A stretch of 7,153 bases of DNA from an uncultured Erysipelotrichaceae bacterium (GTDB taxonomy: Bacteria > Bacillota_I > Bacilli_A > RF39 > UBA660): positions 1 to 7,153 of the forward strand of contig CADBLY010000109.1 in assembly GCA_902795725.1 (NCBI GenBank), in the 5' to 3' direction. This document shows, piece after piece, positions 6,497-7,153 of the stretch (positions are counted from its first letter, which is position 1; the number at the start of each line of letters is the position of its first letter). Below the pieces are notes generated by a model that saw only the letters and a list, made by a program, of their open reading frames with translations, ran no database searches and had not been told where the DNA came from. The position numbers were made by a program, and so were the translations under genes.

Positions 6497-7153
6497 GTGA
6501 ATTTAGATCAAATAAAAGAATTATATACTGAAGAAGAGATTAAAAAAATAAAAGATAATTCAAGAGAAATTTATGTGCATGCTGGTGAAGATTTATCTAG
6601 TGTTGTAATAGATTTAGAAAAATTAAGGAGACAAGGTAAGTTAAATTGTTATGTTAATTTCAATGGTAAAAAATTATATTCACTAGATGTAACTATGAAT
6701 AGTGCATATAAAGAAGTTGTGGGTTGTACAAGAAGAACATGGTTAAAAAGAAAGAAAAAATGGGTTCAAGAAGCAGAAGATTTAAATAAGCAATTAGAAA
6801 AAGAAGCAGAAGAAAAAATACCATATTGGATTTCTGAAGGGGAAAAATATATTCATCCAGAAAAGAAAGAAAATTGGGAGAAGACTTGTGTTGTTCATTC
6901 TAAAAGTGATTACCATGGACTTGAAGTTGAACATGCGATTACAGTTATGAAAATGTTAAATGATGGAATTGATTTTGAAGTAATAAAAGAAAATATTAAA
7001 AACCAAGGACATAGTGGTAGAAGTTATGATTTAATGATGGATATTGTATTAAATTTTTCTAATAAAGGTCCATATTTTTATAGATATTGTAATAAAGGAA
7101 ATATGAATAAATATGATATTAAATATATTTCTAAAATGAAACAACTTAATAAA
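6497..7153 (+). CDS. Conserved hypothetical protein, 3' end beyond window
   Basis: An open frame from a GTG start runs 219 codons to the right edge without a stop, so it is partial. The start is supported by TAGGAG (6481-6486) 10 nt upstream; the nearest in-frame stop before it is at 6467-6469, with no ATG between. The protein is soluble. Segments that look conserved are IYVHAGEDLSSVVIDLEKLRRQGKLNCYVNFNGKKLYSLDVTM (25-67), a Lys/Glu-rich probable coiled coil (83-108), and NQGHSGRSYDLMMDIVLNFSNKGPYFY (169-195). From memory these blocks recur together in unnamed Bacillota proteins, often near phage- or plasmid-type genes. I know no function for them. It probably shares a transcript with the gene ending at 6432. 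The His and Gly-rich HAG and GHSG segments might form an active site, but this is only a suggestion. Confidence 0.75.
   Translation, partial: MNLDQIKELYTEEEIKKIKDNSREIYVHAGEDLSSVVIDLEKLRRQGKLNCYVNFNGKKLYSLDVTMNSAYKEVVGCTRRTWLKRKKKWVQEAEDLNKQLEKEAEEKIPYWISEGEKYIHPEKKENWEKTCVVHSKSDYHGLEVEHAITVMKMLNDGIDFEVIKENIKNQGHSGRSYDLMMDIVLNFSNKGPYFYRYCNKGNMNKYDIKYISKMKQLNK

Overview
The window is very AT-rich DNA (roughly three quarters A+T). It has strong purine-rich ribosome binding sites, short gaps and overlaps between genes, and every gene on the + strand. TAA, TAG and TGA all serve as stops, so the standard bacterial code applies. Together with a DUF1292-type protein, this points to a low-GC Bacillota lineage (Bacilli, Erysipelotrichia or Clostridia of a gut type). 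The species cannot be named from this stretch.

Layout. Positions 1-280 hold a non-coding leader with a probable intrinsic terminator (185-214) and a promoter. Positions 281-1703 encode a two-gene unit: a small DUF1292 protein overlapping by 20 bp an uncharacterised HEXXH zinc-metallopeptidase-like protein. The unit is closed by a clear hairpin-plus-T-run terminator (1737-1761). A new promoter precedes a compact four-gene run at 1827-4934: a single-domain GNAT acetyltransferase, a protein with two GNAT domains, an MFS efflux-type transporter whose start overlaps the previous stop (ATGA), and a small protein with an SCSGH motif. This resembles an accessory detoxification or resistance cassette: acetylate a small molecule and/or export it. 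The substrate is unknown.

Positions 4935-5217 are intergenic. The outstanding feature of the window lies here: five head-to-tail copies of an 11-bp unit (consensus TTTACCCAACT, 4969-5023) in strict helical register, followed by promoter-like sequence for the next gene. The array looks like a cooperative protein-binding site, such as integrase arm-type sites, iterons or an operator. No integrase or replication initiator is encoded in the window.

Positions 5218-6432 encode a 404-residue protein I do not recognise. From 6497 a GTG-started gene runs off the right edge. It encodes a conserved-looking but unnamed cytosolic protein.
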